Assembly (NCBI GenBank): GCA_038502055.1
Contig: JAXRKN010000041.1
Span: 211,001-275,000 of the forward strand
Source of the DNA: Tanytarsus gracilentus
Lineage: Eukaryota; Arthropoda; Insecta; Diptera; Chironomidae
Length of the DNA: 64,000 bases
Direction: 5' to 3'
A program made the position numbers and the translations under genes. Each line of letters opens with the position of its first letter. Position 1 is the stretch's first letter. The notes below the pieces were generated by a model. The model was given only the letters and a program-made list of their open reading frames with translations, was not told the DNA's origin and searched no databases. Shown piece by piece: positions 10,672 to 23,428 of this stretch.

Positions 10672-13600
10672 TCATTCTGCATCTGCATTCCTTAGAAAAT
10701 CCATAACATTCTTTATGGTCTTCAGTTGCGCCATCGATGATGCATCAGACTGAATTTGAAAACAAAAACAATTTAGTCATTGCTACTGTTATAGCGTTAA
10801 AGCGTTATAGCGTTAAAGACTTACGCTGACTGTAAGGTTTAAAAATTCATAGTACTGCATAAGAACTGCAACCATATCTTTGAATTTTCCATTTCGCAAA
10901 TAATTTCTTGCAGTTGTTTCATTATTTGAATTACTCATTATTATGAAACCAATCAATGTGCTGGTGAAACTACCTAATATGGTATTTTCCATGTGGGTTC
11001 CAGAGTTTTGAATTACTAAAAAAGAAATACTTTCAATATTCATATTTTAAAATATTTTAAGTAAATATTTACATGCATTAACTGCTTCCTCCTGTTTGGC
11101 ATCTCGCTGCTTAGAGCTGTCAATGAGGTCATCTGTGAGCTTTTTTAACGTCCTAAAATACATTAAATTTGATTAGTTTTTATAAAAATATATCCGCATG
11201 ACTGTAATCAAACTTTTTAAATAAATATTATGAGCATGCATTAAAAAACTTACTTTGCTTTATCCTCACATTTGTAAAAGTATTCAATAAGCGATTTTAA
11301 AGCTGCTTGTTTTTCCTTTCCAAACTCATCGGCCAGGATTTCTAAATGCATTATGCTCTGTCGATTTTTTTCGTTAAGTTGTGTGAGATTACTCAAGAGA
11401 ACGAGAGTCTAGAGGTAGGGAAATAATTTAAATTAATTTTCAGAATTTTAAACTTTAAAGATACATTTACCAAGAGGGAAAAATCAAATTGCTGTCTACT
11501 CCAGACATAGTTAACTCCAAATAAGAGCAGATTTATACAAATTTGGAAAATTTCATTAAAATCTCCAAAGAAAACACTTCCGATAGCTGAAGAAAAAGTT
11601 TAATTTAATTAATGATGCAAATATTTCATTTATTTTTTACCTCTTTCGTTGAAAGGATGGGTCAAATTTATGATAACTTTCAGGAGAGGAATTAAAGTTT
11701 CACGAATAGCAACAGCAGCAGAATCTTTTGCACTCTTTTCAGTCGTTGGGTGAATAACCAATTCCTTACTTAGCAAATTGAAGAATTTACATAGGGTATT
11801 AATGAATACTTGTGATTTATAATGGAGAATATAGCGTTGATTTTCTTCATTGTTACTCGTTACATTCTCGAGAATCCTTAAACATCGACCTATTTTGTTA
11901 AGTTTTTCAAGGAGGGGTTCAGTCCATTCATCAACATATTCCGTAATTTGATTGCAACAGTCACAAACGGTCTTTATTATATGCTCAATTCCACCAAGTT
12001 CTCGCAAATCCTCCTTGAGCCACTCTCCAGCACGTTTTGACGTCAACGATAGCAAACTTTCCATGGCCAATTGAGCAGCAGTTATGTTGTCAAGATTGAG
12101 ATGAATTGATTTTCCTTGGCTCTGGATCTCTTCACATAGTTCACGAACTTTCTGCTTTCTTTCCATATGCTGTTTATTCATCACATCTTTCGGACATTGT
12201 TTTTGACTTCCCTCACACTCGAGAAGATTTAACATCAATTCGAGGGATCCGCGATCGAGATCCATTTTAAGTGTATCTTGAGATAATGCAAACATCACCA
12301 TGGCCGTACAAAGGCCTAAGCTAGGATCATTTGTTGCGTCTTCAAGAGCTTTGAAAAACTTGGGTACAATTCCGTGAGCACGAATGTGCATTCTAAATGA
12401 TGGCGTCATGCATTTTGAAGCGAGTTGAAGTGCTGAGAGGCATCGAAGAGCAACTTGACTGTTTGGTTGGAGGGCGTCAAGTAAGTATTCAACGTCATCG
12501 TCCATCTCTTGAAATTCACCAATTTCTTGAATTTGATGGGCTTTTTTGACATTTCGGACGACTTGATAGTAGTTCTTTGCATTTCTATCGCATTTCAAGC
12601 CGGTTACCATATGATCGTCTTCCTCAAAGTCTGCCAGAAAAGTTTCCTTGATATTATTTTCTGGTTTCTTGACTCTCGTAAAGCGTGTAAGTCCCGAAGG
12701 TTCACCTTCGAAAAATGATGCATCAGTATTTTCGCTTCCGGTTTTTGTCAAGTTTTCAGGTTTGTTATTTTCGCCTTCCGCATCCAATAACTCAGCATCT
12801 TCGTCCCATTTATGTTTATAAAGATTTCTCTTCTTGTTGTCCGACTCATCTCTATCCAGGGCACGACTTTTAAATATACTTCCTTTCTTCTTTGAAATTA
12901 ACAATTTAACGCCTGGATTGTCGCTAATATCCGATTGTTTTTGTACGTGATTTGATTGTTTGGCGGGACTTTTTGAAATCTTTGGGGAGTAATCAAAATC
13001 CATAGATTGTTTTATACTTTGTTCCAGTTCCCATGATCTTTTCACAAGTTTTTTATGCTTGTATTCAGTCACATTAGGAGAACTTAGAGAAGATACTGCG
13101 GGTGGCAAAGAGAGTTCACTCGATCCACTTGATTTTTGACTAAGATTTAATGCACTAGTTTGATCTTCTTCCTCTCCATCTGGGGATGGACTGAAAGACG
13201 ACTGAATTTCTGCCGAAACATTTTTTCGTTTACGCGTAAAGAATCGATGTGGTGCTTTCTCGACAACTGAAATTTCCTCTTCTGGCGATTGCTGGATTTG
13301 ATTGTTTCGAGTGCTACGAGTTGAGCGGCCTATAATCATTTTTTCAGGACTTGAATCAATGCGAGAAGTTCTGCCACGAGTCGTTATTTTTGGCTGGTCT
13401 ATTGGTTTTGGTTCCGGTGGTTTTAATTCCTGGACAGTTTTTTTACGACCTCTACGTCCTTTTTGAGGAGCCACAGGTACATCATATTGTTCCATACTAT
13501 TATTTTCAGATGCCAATTGGATAGATGGAGGAGCGGCAGCTAAAAATTAAGAAAATAATTAGAAATAATTAGAATAATTAGGATAATTAGAAATAATTAG

Positions 13601-15761
13601 AATAATTAGGATAATTAGAAATAATTAGGAAAAAATTAGAAACTACCGGCAGCTAAAAATTATTAATTTTTTAATTATTAAAAACATTATTATTAAAAAC
13701 TTACCTAATGAGCTTTGCTGTGACGTATCAATGTCACTTGTAACGATACTTGATCCTGCTGTGGTATTTTGAGAAATACTGCTACCTAGGACAGAACTTT
13801 GAGAATCAAACTCGGACACAATGGGTGAGATTCGAGGAGTATTTTCTTGTTGCTTCCCTATATAATTGAATGAGTAAAAATCGCGTAAATCATATTTTCG
13901 GTTAAATCATACGGCTTATCCAGGAATCAAAATTATCAAAAAGATATTAATGATATAAATTTTGTATAAAAGATATAAAATTTAGATAGGATATAATTTA
14001 TTTCTCTGTACTATACCCCTTGCTTACATACCTCTTCGTCTAGTCGTTCGACCTGCAAATTGCTGCGAAATTGTGTCCATTCCCTGTTCCGATTGCAATG
14101 TTGGCGGTTGTAATTCTTCTTCTTGTAACTGTTGTTGTTTCGCGCGAGCCTCTTCCTGTTCCTTTAAACTATCATTATACGATCGTATGTAATCCTTTTT
14201 AATACGAATTCGAATTCGTTCTGCTTTTTGTTCTGGTGGCTTTTGTTCTAAAATTGCTGCGCTGTTGTCACCCGACAAAACAGCTATCAGTTCATCAGTC
14301 GATTCCATGGCATTTGAGTTGGTCAAGTTTTTATTTTCGTCTCCGCTCGAATTTCCTCGACTTGGCGTAATTACTCCATCTTCGTTTTCATCATTATCAG
14401 TGCTTACTAGACGAGACGTGCCCTAAGAGAGCGTCAAAATTTTTTTAATTTGTTTTTGCGGAAATTGATATTTTTAAAAAAGTCTTACATTTAAAACAGA
14501 TTGTTTTGAATAGGTTCTTATTGGTCGTCGATGCATTATATATGAATTTAAAATTTTTGCTCTTTGAAATACTAAATTATATTATAGTAAAAATGCATAA
14601 AATGCTAAAAAAAACTTTATGTTTATATATATGTAACTGATATAACTGCTAAGTGTGTAGAGAAACTAAAAAAATTTCTATGCATCGACTTAAAGAGAAA
14701 TTTATACTCACACTCACATGGTTGTGAGTAGGGGAAGATTACCACACGTTTGTATTTGTAAAAAAAATATACATGTATGGATAATATGAAGTTTTTCTTT
14801 AAATCTTTGGATTAAAATTCATAACTCACTTTAGAAATTCTTAGGACGATTGGTGGGTGGTTTATGGCAGGACACGATTCTTCTGAATGATTTTGCGAGT
14901 CTAGATGAAAGGGTGATAAAACTGGAATTGTTTCTCGAAGTTTTTGCTGTTGCTGAAGCATTTTAAGATTTTTTGGCGCAATTCTTTTTTCAGTACGCAT
15001 TATAAATTCTTCTTCACCCTGATCTTCATTATAGTTAATGAGCTTTCGTTGGACCCTGCCAGAATGGCGAGTGCTCTCATTGATATTATTATTGATGTTG
15101 TTGTTGTTGTTGCTAATTTGGCGTCCTCGACGAGGCGTCAATGCGACATCTTGTTCCGATTCTGACAAATCTTCCCGCAACACAACAACTTCCTTAGATT
15201 TTGAAGGGTTTTCTTTCTTTATTTTTGGCGTCTTTTCTGCTTTTAGTTTTTGCATTTTTTCCCTTTTTGGTGCAGATTTTTTTTTTGGTACTGTTTTTCT
15301 CGGGGAAGATTGGTCTTCAGACGATGAATGGATATGATTCGCCAAATGTTTTTGTGATAATTGTTGCTGATGCTGTATTGCTATTTGTTGTTGTTGGATG
15401 GCAATTTGCTGTTGAATTTCAGCTGGAGGTGCTGCATTTCGACTTTTAAAGAACTTTCTTGGTTTAGGAGTTGTTTCTGAGCTGATATCGGTCGGGCTTG
15501 ATGGGGGTCCAACTGAATTTTGAATAGGACTTGTTGAGTTGAGCGCACCCATATCTACAAAATATAATTGTGTTGAAATATTATCTTATGTTAAAAAATA
15601 TACTCACTAAAACAGGATGATCTAATAGAAGTAAACTGCATCATTCCAAATTTCATGACTGTTCCAACTGCAACTGAGTTTTTATTTTCTTTTTCACGAA
15701 GCAGGTTATCAATGGGAACAACAGTGTTCAACTGTTGTGTCCTTTTAGTCCAACGAGACAT
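10672..15761 (-). CDS. wapl: Wapl cohesin-release factor
   Basis: Nuclear regulator that opens the cohesin ring and releases it from chromatin. Ten exons fit one frame: 15761-15608, 15554-14830, 14422-14032, 13857-13705, 13539-11641, 11586-11471, 11408-11254, 11152-11073, 11015-10825 and 10749-10672, together 1313 residues. The N-terminus MSRWTKRTQQLNTVVPIDN and FGMMQFTSIRS resembles the fly Wapl start. The middle is low-complexity and basic (poly-Q, RRGRQ, RTTRRR). The conserved Wapl domain runs from about residue 785 to the end: YYQVVRNVKKAH, DDDVEYLLDALQ, MTPSFRMHIRAHG, KMDLDRGSLELML and LLSLTSKRAGEWLKEDLRE. A short coding-looking segment at about 14491-14540 (HRRPIRTYSKQSVLN) does not fit the splice phase and is left out. 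Convergent with the THAP fusion gene. Confidence 0.93.
13550..13646. mobile_element. solo foldback-type repeat arm in a wapl intron, with duplicated 3' splice site
   Basis: About 97 bp of AATTAGAAATAATTAGG units, the same unit as the arms at 6970-7195. It is bracketed by a 16-bp direct repeat, CGGCAGCTAAAAATTA, at 13534-13549 and 13647-13662. On the minus strand that repeat is the polypyrimidine-AG and first exon bases of wapl exon 5 (TAATTTTTAG, then CTGCCG), so the insertion copied the 3' splice site. Confidence 0.75.
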
Positions 15762-16662
15762 TTCAAATATTTATTTGATTGTTGGATAAAATTTATTTTT
15801 AATTTTTTTTTCTTTTATCTGTTTGCACAATAATAGTTACGTTTGTTTTGCATAGATAGATACAATTTAAAGAATGATGTTGAATTTAAGTTAACACAGC
15901 TGATTTTTTATGAAATTCTTTAAAAGGTTTTATATTTTCACAAAATTATTCTCGGGAAAAAAAATCTATAATTAGAGTGATCGGTGGTAATAAGCTTATC
16001 TACGCCCAAATATATGACTTCGAGAAAGATTTACAATTTAAATCATTCTTTTTAGCTTATTTACTTAGATTTCACGGCAAAAACTTATATTTTCCATAAA
16101 ATTAAAAATCGTCAACAATATTTTCGATGAAACTTTTTTCGATAAATTTAGTCGATGAGATACGTAGGGGTAAAATCATCAAGAGGAAATGGTGAATTCA
16201 AATGCTAACGGGTTTTAGCGAGGATCCCTGCTACTGCTTTATCGACTGTAATTTTCACCAATCACAAAATCAAAAAAAAAACATTTCAAATGTCATTAAG
16301 AAAGGCATTACCTTTTAAAATTAATAGCCCAAAAGACCATAAAGCAAAACTCCCCTTGATGATTTCATTTAAATTAATAAGAATAAGTGATGATGAGTGT
16401 GAGGATAATAAGAATTTTTAAGGCAATTTCAACGTGAATCTAAATCGGGTAGGTAAGGTGAGATTTGTGTGTGGGATAATTCAATTTAAATTAAAGGGAA
16501 AATTAAACTCAGGGTTAATTGCATTCACATTTAAATTGGCAGTTAAATTTAATTAAGAGGAATTTTCATTAAATTTCGAATGGCAGCTTATTCATGTAAA
16601 AAGTGAACCGTTAGAGAAATTTTTAAAAATCATTAGGAGTTGTGGTACATTGGACGTACATA
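15762..16662. other. wapl 5' flank, no gene seen
   Basis: AT-rich, with no plausible coding frame. The 5' untranslated region and promoter of wapl should lie within the first few hundred bases beyond 15761; no clear TATA box is seen. Confidence 0.4.
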
Positions 16663-16822
16663 CAGAGATGGGCAAAATTACAAATTACAAAAAAAATTAC
16701 ATGTAATGTAATTTAATTTTGGAAAATTACATGATTTTTGTATGAAAATGTAATTAATTACATGTAATTTTTTGTAATGTAATGTAATTTTTCACTCGAT
16801 TACATGTAATTGCCCATCTCTG
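16663..16822. mobile_element. hAT-type MITE (160 bp)
   Basis: Terminal inverted repeats CAGAGATGGGCAA / TTGCCCATCTCTG. It is flanked by the 8-bp target-site duplication CGTACATA at 16655-16662 and 16823-16830; eight bases is the hallmark of hAT transposition. The interior is runs of ATTACATGTAAT palindromes and has no coding capacity. Confidence 0.92.
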
Positions 16823-16830
16823 CGTACATA

Positions 16831-17953
16831 CAACGGACGTATCCGTGCCCTGGCGGTTAATAAAGCCTAAGAATAAAGACACAAATCAAAATTTAAAAGT
16901 TTGAATATTGTTTATTCTTTTTCACTTATTATCGTATACAGTCCATCTGTACATTTTTCTGTTTGAAGAAATGAAATATATATGTAAGAAAGTTATTTAA
17001 CCTAAAGTTTAATTTTAAATTTTCATTTTATAAAAAGGTTCTATACTGTTTGCATTCCTTATTTGTAACTTTTCTTTTTTAAGAACTAAAGTAGCTTAGA
17101 TTCTATTCATTTTAAAAGTTTACTTATTATGGCATTTTTATCAGAAGGGTTAATGAGAGGCGAATGATACACTAAAAAATGAGTTCAGACATAAATATTC
17201 TTAAAAAACATCATCATTTTAATTTTGGATTAAAAATTTTTATAATTCTATCCAATTCTCGATAATTTTTATATATTTTTTACGTATTTTTGATGTATGC
17301 CTTTTTCTTAAACCAAGCAAGCAAAATAACCATTATTCGGCATTATTCATGTTTTTTTAAAAATCATCTACATACAACCATTTGCTTGCGAGGACAAGAT
17401 AACATACATTTTCATTGCTGGATTCCCAATATTGTTATATTTTTCCAAATTTAAATATTTATATGTTATAACCAATTTATAACAAACTACCTCCAATGAA
17501 ATGATAAATGATATATAGTTGCAGTCAATGTTATAAAATGTTAGTTAAATTTATTTTTCACATATTAATTATAATTAAAAATTGCACTAATAAAAGTCAA
17601 AAAGCTCAGGATGATGATAAAAAATTATTCTAATATATCAAATCTCTTTACAGTGCGTAAATTGTAAATTTGATTAAATTAATTTTTTTAAATGAATCGG
17701 GGTTTTTAAAAACTAAAGAGCATTAAATTTTAATTCATTTAATTTTATGACTTTAGAAATAAAAATTGCTTAAATTTCTAAAATTAATTACACTAGAGGC
17801 TTAACTAGGTTTAAGTCATAAAATGTATTCTGTTTTTCTTTCATAAAAGATTCCTTTATGGCAAGTTTTACCTTCAAATTTTAAAGTTTTTAAATAATGA
17901 TCAAATCGACTAGAAAAGAGAGCATGTCCATCTCTGAAATAACATCACTATGA
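16831..17953. other. AT-rich intergenic sequence, nothing recognised
   Basis: No plausible coding frame, RNA gene or element end was seen between the first hAT-type MITE and the foldback-like copy at 17954. Confidence 0.4.
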
Positions 17954-18423
17954 ATTTTTCGTTGATAGTAATTTTTTTGATTATTTTTGATTATTTCTAA
18001 TTATTTTTTTGGTAATTTTTGATAATTATGCGTGTAAGTTGCGATAGAAAGAATTAAAAATTTAAAGAATTTTACACTGAAATGTCCCTAACACACAGAG
18101 ATGGGCAAATACAAAAAATACAAAAATACATGTAATGTAATTTAATTTTGGAAATTACATGATTTTTTTTTGAAAATGTAATGTAACTATTACTTGATTA
18201 CAATGTAATTGTCAATCTCTGCTAACACAAGCACCAATTGGATTTCATTCGAGTACTTTCATTTACAGCTGCTTTCACGGCCACTAAAGATCGAAGAGAC
18301 GGCTAATTTAATGAAAATTTAAATTAAATGGCGGTAATGTTAGGAGAGAGAGAGTAAAAGAAAAGGCAATAATTATCAAAAATTATTATTTAAATAATCA
18401 AAAATAATTAAATAAAATAAATT
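17954..18423. mobile_element. foldback-like element, degraded copy, itself hit by a MITE
   Basis: The left arm has TTGATTATTTCTAATTATTTTTTTGG and the right arm AATTATCAAAAATTATTATTTAAATAATC. The core (ATTTCATTCGAGTACTTTCATTTACAGCTG) matches cores at about 7368-7400 and 60695-60720. ACTATGA at 17947-17953 and 18424-18430 may be the target-site duplication. The MITE at 18096-18221 splits it. Confidence 0.6.
18096..18221. mobile_element. hAT-type MITE (126 bp), second copy
   Basis: It has the same family ends as 16663-16822 (CAGAGATGGGCAAAT / ATTGTCAATCTCTG, with the right end mutated). The 8-bp duplication CTAACACA lies at 18088-18095 and 18222-18229. The interior is shorter by deletion. Confidence 0.9.
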
Positions 18424-18531
18424 ACTATGACATCCCTACATTTATGAGTTTTTGGGTAGTATTTTGTTTACTTTTGTTGTTGATCAGGCGGTATGCATGT
18501 ATAATACTTAACATACTGCGGATTCTCTGTT

Positions 18532-18572
18532 ATATGGGTCCGTTTATATGGGTCCGACTATATGGGTCCGTA
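18532..18572 (+). repeat. three tandem copies of TATATGGGTCCG
   Basis: TATATGGGTCCG occurs three times in a row with 1-2 bp spacers. It lies downstream (3') of frizzled-2. Confidence 0.8.
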
Positions 18573-18775
18573 GTCAGAAAGTGCTTGATGACCTGTTTGG
18601 TGTGAAACTGCAGTCATTTTTGAAGTTGACACCTAGTAACGGAAATCATTTAATTTAAAATTACCTAATAAAGTTGTTTTTGGTTATTTTATTTTTTTAC
18701 CACAACAGAAACCGCTCTAGTTCCATCCACGAGAGATCCATTTTCAAGTGAGCCTGGACCGCCTTCAATCTGAGG

Positions 18776-21196
18776 TCATACCTAGATGAAATCAAAAAAG
18801 ATATTTTTTCGAAAGCAATTTAATTTTTTTGTACTCACGTGACTCATGGGATGTTTTAGAACATGGTGATGTAAATGATGATGACTGGATGCTGTCATAC
18901 TTCCCATTGTTTGTGCATATGGGGCTGTTAGAAGAGAAGCTGAAGCCGCTGAGCCTTGCACCGTCGTTGTAACATAAGGTTGAGGTAATTGAGGTCTTGG
19001 CTTGATTAAAACCTGACCAGCTCCCGAGTGATCAGGTTTTGTTCCACACAATCTTCTCCAAAGCTTGCACCAGGATTCCAAAGTCTTTCCACTCCATATC
19101 CAAATCCCTGAAGTTATGCCACAGACTAGTGTCATAAAAAATTTAAGCATCAATATAGAATATACTGGCTGTCGTCTCCATTCGTCTGTCTGCTGCATGC
19201 AAGGACACGAAAGTGCCTGCATCCAATCGTCGAAGAAATTCGACTCATAGAGATGGCAAGCAATTACAATTGTAGCTGGCACTGTATAGAGCACACTAAA
19301 TATGCCAATTCGAATCATGAGTTTTTCCAGTTTGTCTGCTTTGGATCCAGCACCAATTCCACCTTGCTGTTTTATAACTGATCTAATTCTGAAAAGTGAC
19401 ACGAATCCTGCTAGCAGAAAAGTGGTGCCAATGACAAGATAAATAAAGTATGGTGCTAGAACAAAATTTCGTAGATGTTCAACTGACGTGTTGCCAACAT
19501 AGCAAATACCCGCCAATGGGTCACCATCGACGGCTGGATGTACTAAAACAGAAATACTCTGAAGAGTGGGAACAAGCCAAGCTGCCAAGTGGAAAAAATG
19601 CGAAATTTTGCTTATTGCCTCATTGCCCCACTTCAAACCAGCTGAGAGGAACCACGTGAAGCTCAAAATCACCCACCATATTGACGATGCCATTCCGAAG
19701 AAGTAAATGAGCAAAAATACTATAGTACATGAACTCTGTCCTGTTGATGAGTACTTAATGGCACGTCCATCACATGCAATCTTTTCATGTCCCACGAAAT
19801 ATTTTGTTAAGTAGCCCATTGACACCATGAAGTAACATGCGGAGAGGAATACAATTGGTCTTTCAGGATACTTAAATCGCTCCGGATCAATGAGAAAGGT
19901 TGTGATGGTGACAAATGTGCTAAATGCACAAAAACTCGACCACATAATTATCCAGTAGTTTGCAAAATCTTTCTCATCCTGGGAAAAAAATGCTCCTTTA
20001 CGAACAAGAAACAAAAGAAAATAAATGAAAAGTTAGTTGATTTGCTTATAAAAGTCAGTATACCCAAAGAAAAGTTTTACAATAATATGTTAATGTATGG
20101 CTGCACAAAAGTTGCACACTGAATTTTATTTAAAAATTTTACCACTAAATTGTAAACTCCAAAAATTTAAAATATTATATAGTAAAATTTTAAGTTTAGG
20201 TGATATTTTACAATTTATTTTAAACCACTCAAAATAAATCTTAAAATTATAAAAAAAATATTTTATTATAACTTTTTTCTTTGGGTGGTGTAAAAATTAC
20301 TAAATTAGTTTCTTTACCTCGGCATGGAATCCCGCAATTGCTAACGCTGCCAACTTTTGCAACAGTCGTATTAAACCATATGCTATCCTTGCCCAATTGC
20401 ACCAGCGGATAGCGACATTTACAAGCACAATCCTTATTTTTATCTTGTTGCGCCTGTTGACATTTTTTATCACTTTTATTACACTTCTTTTGTGTCGTTG
20501 AAGATGATAACGATGTTGAAGATGAGCCATGTTGTTTCTTTTTATTGCTTGAACTGCCACCAAAGTTATCGTTATTTGATGAAGAATGTTCATCTTCTGA
20601 AAAGCTTGGATGCTCCATACAGAGGAAATCTGGTTCTCCGAGTAAAGGGAGATTTTCACAATTCATTCTTTCTGGCCATTTGAAAGAATATTGCTCCATG
20701 ATTGGTTCACAGCCTTTTCGGGCACGTTCACAAACAGAACGACAAACTGGCAGAGGTTTTTGGTAATCTTCTATACAAATTGGTGTGTACATTGAGCAAA
20801 GGAAAAATTTTAAATCGGGCGAGCATTTGATCTCAACGAGAGGCCAAAATTGATGAACCTCTAGTCCGGCCTCCTCTTGTGTTTCATGATTCATTTCATT
20901 AGGAAAATGTGTCGTATTATATCCAATACCTGTAAATAGAGAAATAACCAAAAAAATTGTACAAAATTTATAAAGCAAAAATTTATAATGGCTTTACCTC
21001 TACACATGGGTATATTAATCTCTTCGCAGCGTGCATTTACTGCTTTTTGCGATGGCATTGATATATGATCTATATCACCAGCATCATTCATACTTCCGCT
21101 ATTTCCATAATATCCTTTATCTGCTGCCGAGACCAGCATGAGAATTGTAAGCAGAAGCTCAACTGAGCTAAACAGTCTCGATCGACATCGAGACAT
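18776..21196 (-). CDS. fz2: Frizzled-2 type Wnt receptor
   Basis: Seven-pass Wnt receptor at the plasma membrane. Exons 21196-20998, 20929-20318, 19995-18839 and 18781-18776 give 657 residues. Residues 1 to about 25 are a signal peptide. The cysteine-rich Wnt-binding domain runs from about 57 to 175 (CEEINIPMCRGIGYNTTHFP, FFLCSMYTPICIEDY, CRSVCERARKGCEP), then a Ser/Asn-rich linker, CKCRYPLV, and seven membrane helices in exon 3. The cytoplasmic KTLESW matches the KTxxxW Dishevelled-binding motif. The C-terminus is HPMSHV, a PDZ-ligand tail like the SHV ends of the FZD5/FZD8/fz2 subgroup, which is why fz2 is preferred over other frizzleds and over smoothened. The last coding exon has only two codons (GTA TGA); see the alternative acceptor noted under findings. 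Confidence 0.92.
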
Positions 21197-23428
21197 TATG
21201 TGTGTGTGCTTTCAATTATTTTTTTCGACAGTAATGTTCTTAACGCCAACTTTTTTTTTAACTATTCACTCTTGCTTAACGATGCCGCAATTCTGCTGAA
21301 TATTTAGAGCTTTAAATATATTTGCAACCTGTGTGTGAGAGAAAGAAAAAAGTTTCAAAATAATTAGTATGTGGTGTTTATAATCACTAAATCTGTCTTC
21401 ACACTTCTCTCCATACTTAATTTCAACGCGAAAGCGATACCAGAAGCAATGACGTGTGGAAAGTAATTTTGAATGAAAATTCTTTCTGCGAGATTTCTAG
21501 TGCTTAGCATATGCATATGTTACGCCCCGAGATGATGGCATGTACACATGGTATCAATATTTTCAATTCGTAAACGTGTAAACAAATCGTTAACACAAAA
21601 TAAACTCAAAAGTTGCTGTACATGTGCACATGAATATCGAGTGTGTAGAACTCCGGAAAAAAATATTATAGAAATGAACTGAATAATTTTAACGTTTTCT
21701 TCAAAAAGAAGCCCAGACATTTTCTACTTCTTCCAGTATATATTTTATTTTAAATGTCTATTACTATATATCTCTACCGCCGCTGCACAGTATGTAGAAA
21801 AATGCTGGGTAGAGAGAAAGGAAGCAGTAAACAGGAAAAATTAAAATTTTCCTATTTCTTCAAAAAGATTTATTGAGAAATAAAACACAGCACAGCTTCT
21901 CTAGACACCATGGAATTATTTATACATAGCAAAGTTTAAATGACCAAACCAATCGATGTTTAGGTTTTGCCAAGAATTTAAAGCTTACATTATATTTTGT
22001 ACTGACCTGACTTTTGGATGACATGAAAAAAAAAATATTTTTTGTTTTTTTTAGCTCAGAGATTAAGTCAGGTGAAATTCAGGTTTCTCAAAATTTTGCT
22101 TGAAGTCATGGAAAAGTTCGGTTCGGTTAAAGTCAGTGTTTTGATCCCCCATTCAATTGAAACTTACAATTTTTTCGCTTAACTTCACGATGCTGGCGAT
22201 GAGTAAAAATTTTTACTTTTTTTTCGTTTTCCTCTTATTTATCCTTATCCTTATTATAAACAAAGAGAGTTGTATGTTGAATGTTATATGTCCGTAAGGG
22301 TCTTATTGGAAATACAAAAGTCTAATTGGAATTTCCTGGTAGCCATTTTAACCATTTTAATACAACTTTTTACACGCGTAAAACATATACTCAAATGATA
22401 GGACTAGCCAAACCCTACAAACTGGCGAAAACAGATTTGAAATTATTATTTTAACCGTTACCATTATGGAATTTTTTTCATTATAAAAGATTGTTCAAAA
22501 TTGTTTCTAGGAAAATTTTGAGCAGGCCGGCTGATACTTTTGCTAAAAAAAATTATTCATAAAAAAATCGATTAAATATTCCATGCTTGTTGCTTTTTTT
22601 CTAGACTACGAAGAGAGGAAAACAATTTATATAAATTTATTTATTCGAAACGCAGTAATGGTGTATGTTTTGAATTTAAAAAACATGTGCTCGATCATGT
22701 GTCCGACTTGTCTTTATATTTTTTCGTTTAATAGAAAAGCTATGCATGACGTCGACAGCAAACAGAAATCAAAACTATAATTCATTATTATCGTTGATTT
22801 AGTATGTATATGAAGTGAAAAAAATGTTACATCTGTACAAACAAATTTATGTTCAAACTTGTGTTGGCAATTTTGTATCGGTGGAACCTCCGCAGATATC
22901 CGCGGATACGAGGATACATTCAAAACAAAACAATTTTAAAAAAGTTTTGTTTTCGTGTTAAATTACTTTAAGACAATCAGTTTTTCATTGCTATGCAGTT
23001 ATGAAGCCCTGTTAAAAGAAATTATAAAGGAATGTACGATTCGGAGGAATTTTTTAAGAAAAATAATACTTTTTATGCTAAATAAAATTTATTTTTGTCA
23101 TTAAGAAAATCTTGTTAATCGTCTGTAGTGTAGATCAAGATAAATATAGCAAAAATATTTGTAAAATATATTTCAATTAAGAGTTTGAATCACTTCCCCA
23201 ATAACTTCCCTTAACACTTCCCCAAAAAACTTCCACAAAAACTTCCCCAAAAACTCACCTAAAACTTCCTTAACACTTCCCTAAAAACTTCTTCAAAAAC
23301 TTCCCCAAAATTTTTCCAACACTTCCCCAAATGACTTCCCCAAAGACTTTCTCTCTCTCCTTTCTTACTCTCTCGCTCTTTATTCTTACTCTCACGCTCT
23401 CACAAATACGAAAACCCGAGTCTCTGGG
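21197..23428. other. fz2 upstream region, no gene seen
   Basis: AT-rich; the open frames here are short and of low complexity. About 23175-23345 carries an irregular tandem series of ACTTCCCCAAAA-like 12-mers (purine on the other strand). The region plausibly holds fz2 regulatory DNA, but no individual site can be defended. Confidence 0.45.
23175..23345 (+). repeat. irregular tandem repeat of ACTTCCCCAAAA
   Basis: At least ten imperfect copies of a roughly 12-16 bp unit, each with CTTCCC followed by an A run, directly before a CT-rich tract and a transposon end. Confidence 0.75.

Noticed and set aside
14491..14545. Extra wapl exon encoding HRRPIRTYSKQSVLN
   Set aside because: The donor (AAT|GTAAGA) is good and the peptide looks basic like its neighbours, but no AG acceptor gives the phase left by exon 2, whereas exon 2 joins exon 3 directly in frame. 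It could be a rare or alternative-start exon; not included in the model.
15038..15449. Open frames antisense to wapl exon 2
   Set aside because: They mirror the Gln/Asn/Lys-rich coding strand and have only runs of Leu, Phe and Val; shadows of the real exon.
18776..21196. Smoothened instead of Frizzled
   Set aside because: The protein has the KTLESW motif and an SHV tail that are typical of Frizzled and absent from Smoothened, and its cysteine-rich domain follows the Wnt-receptor pattern.
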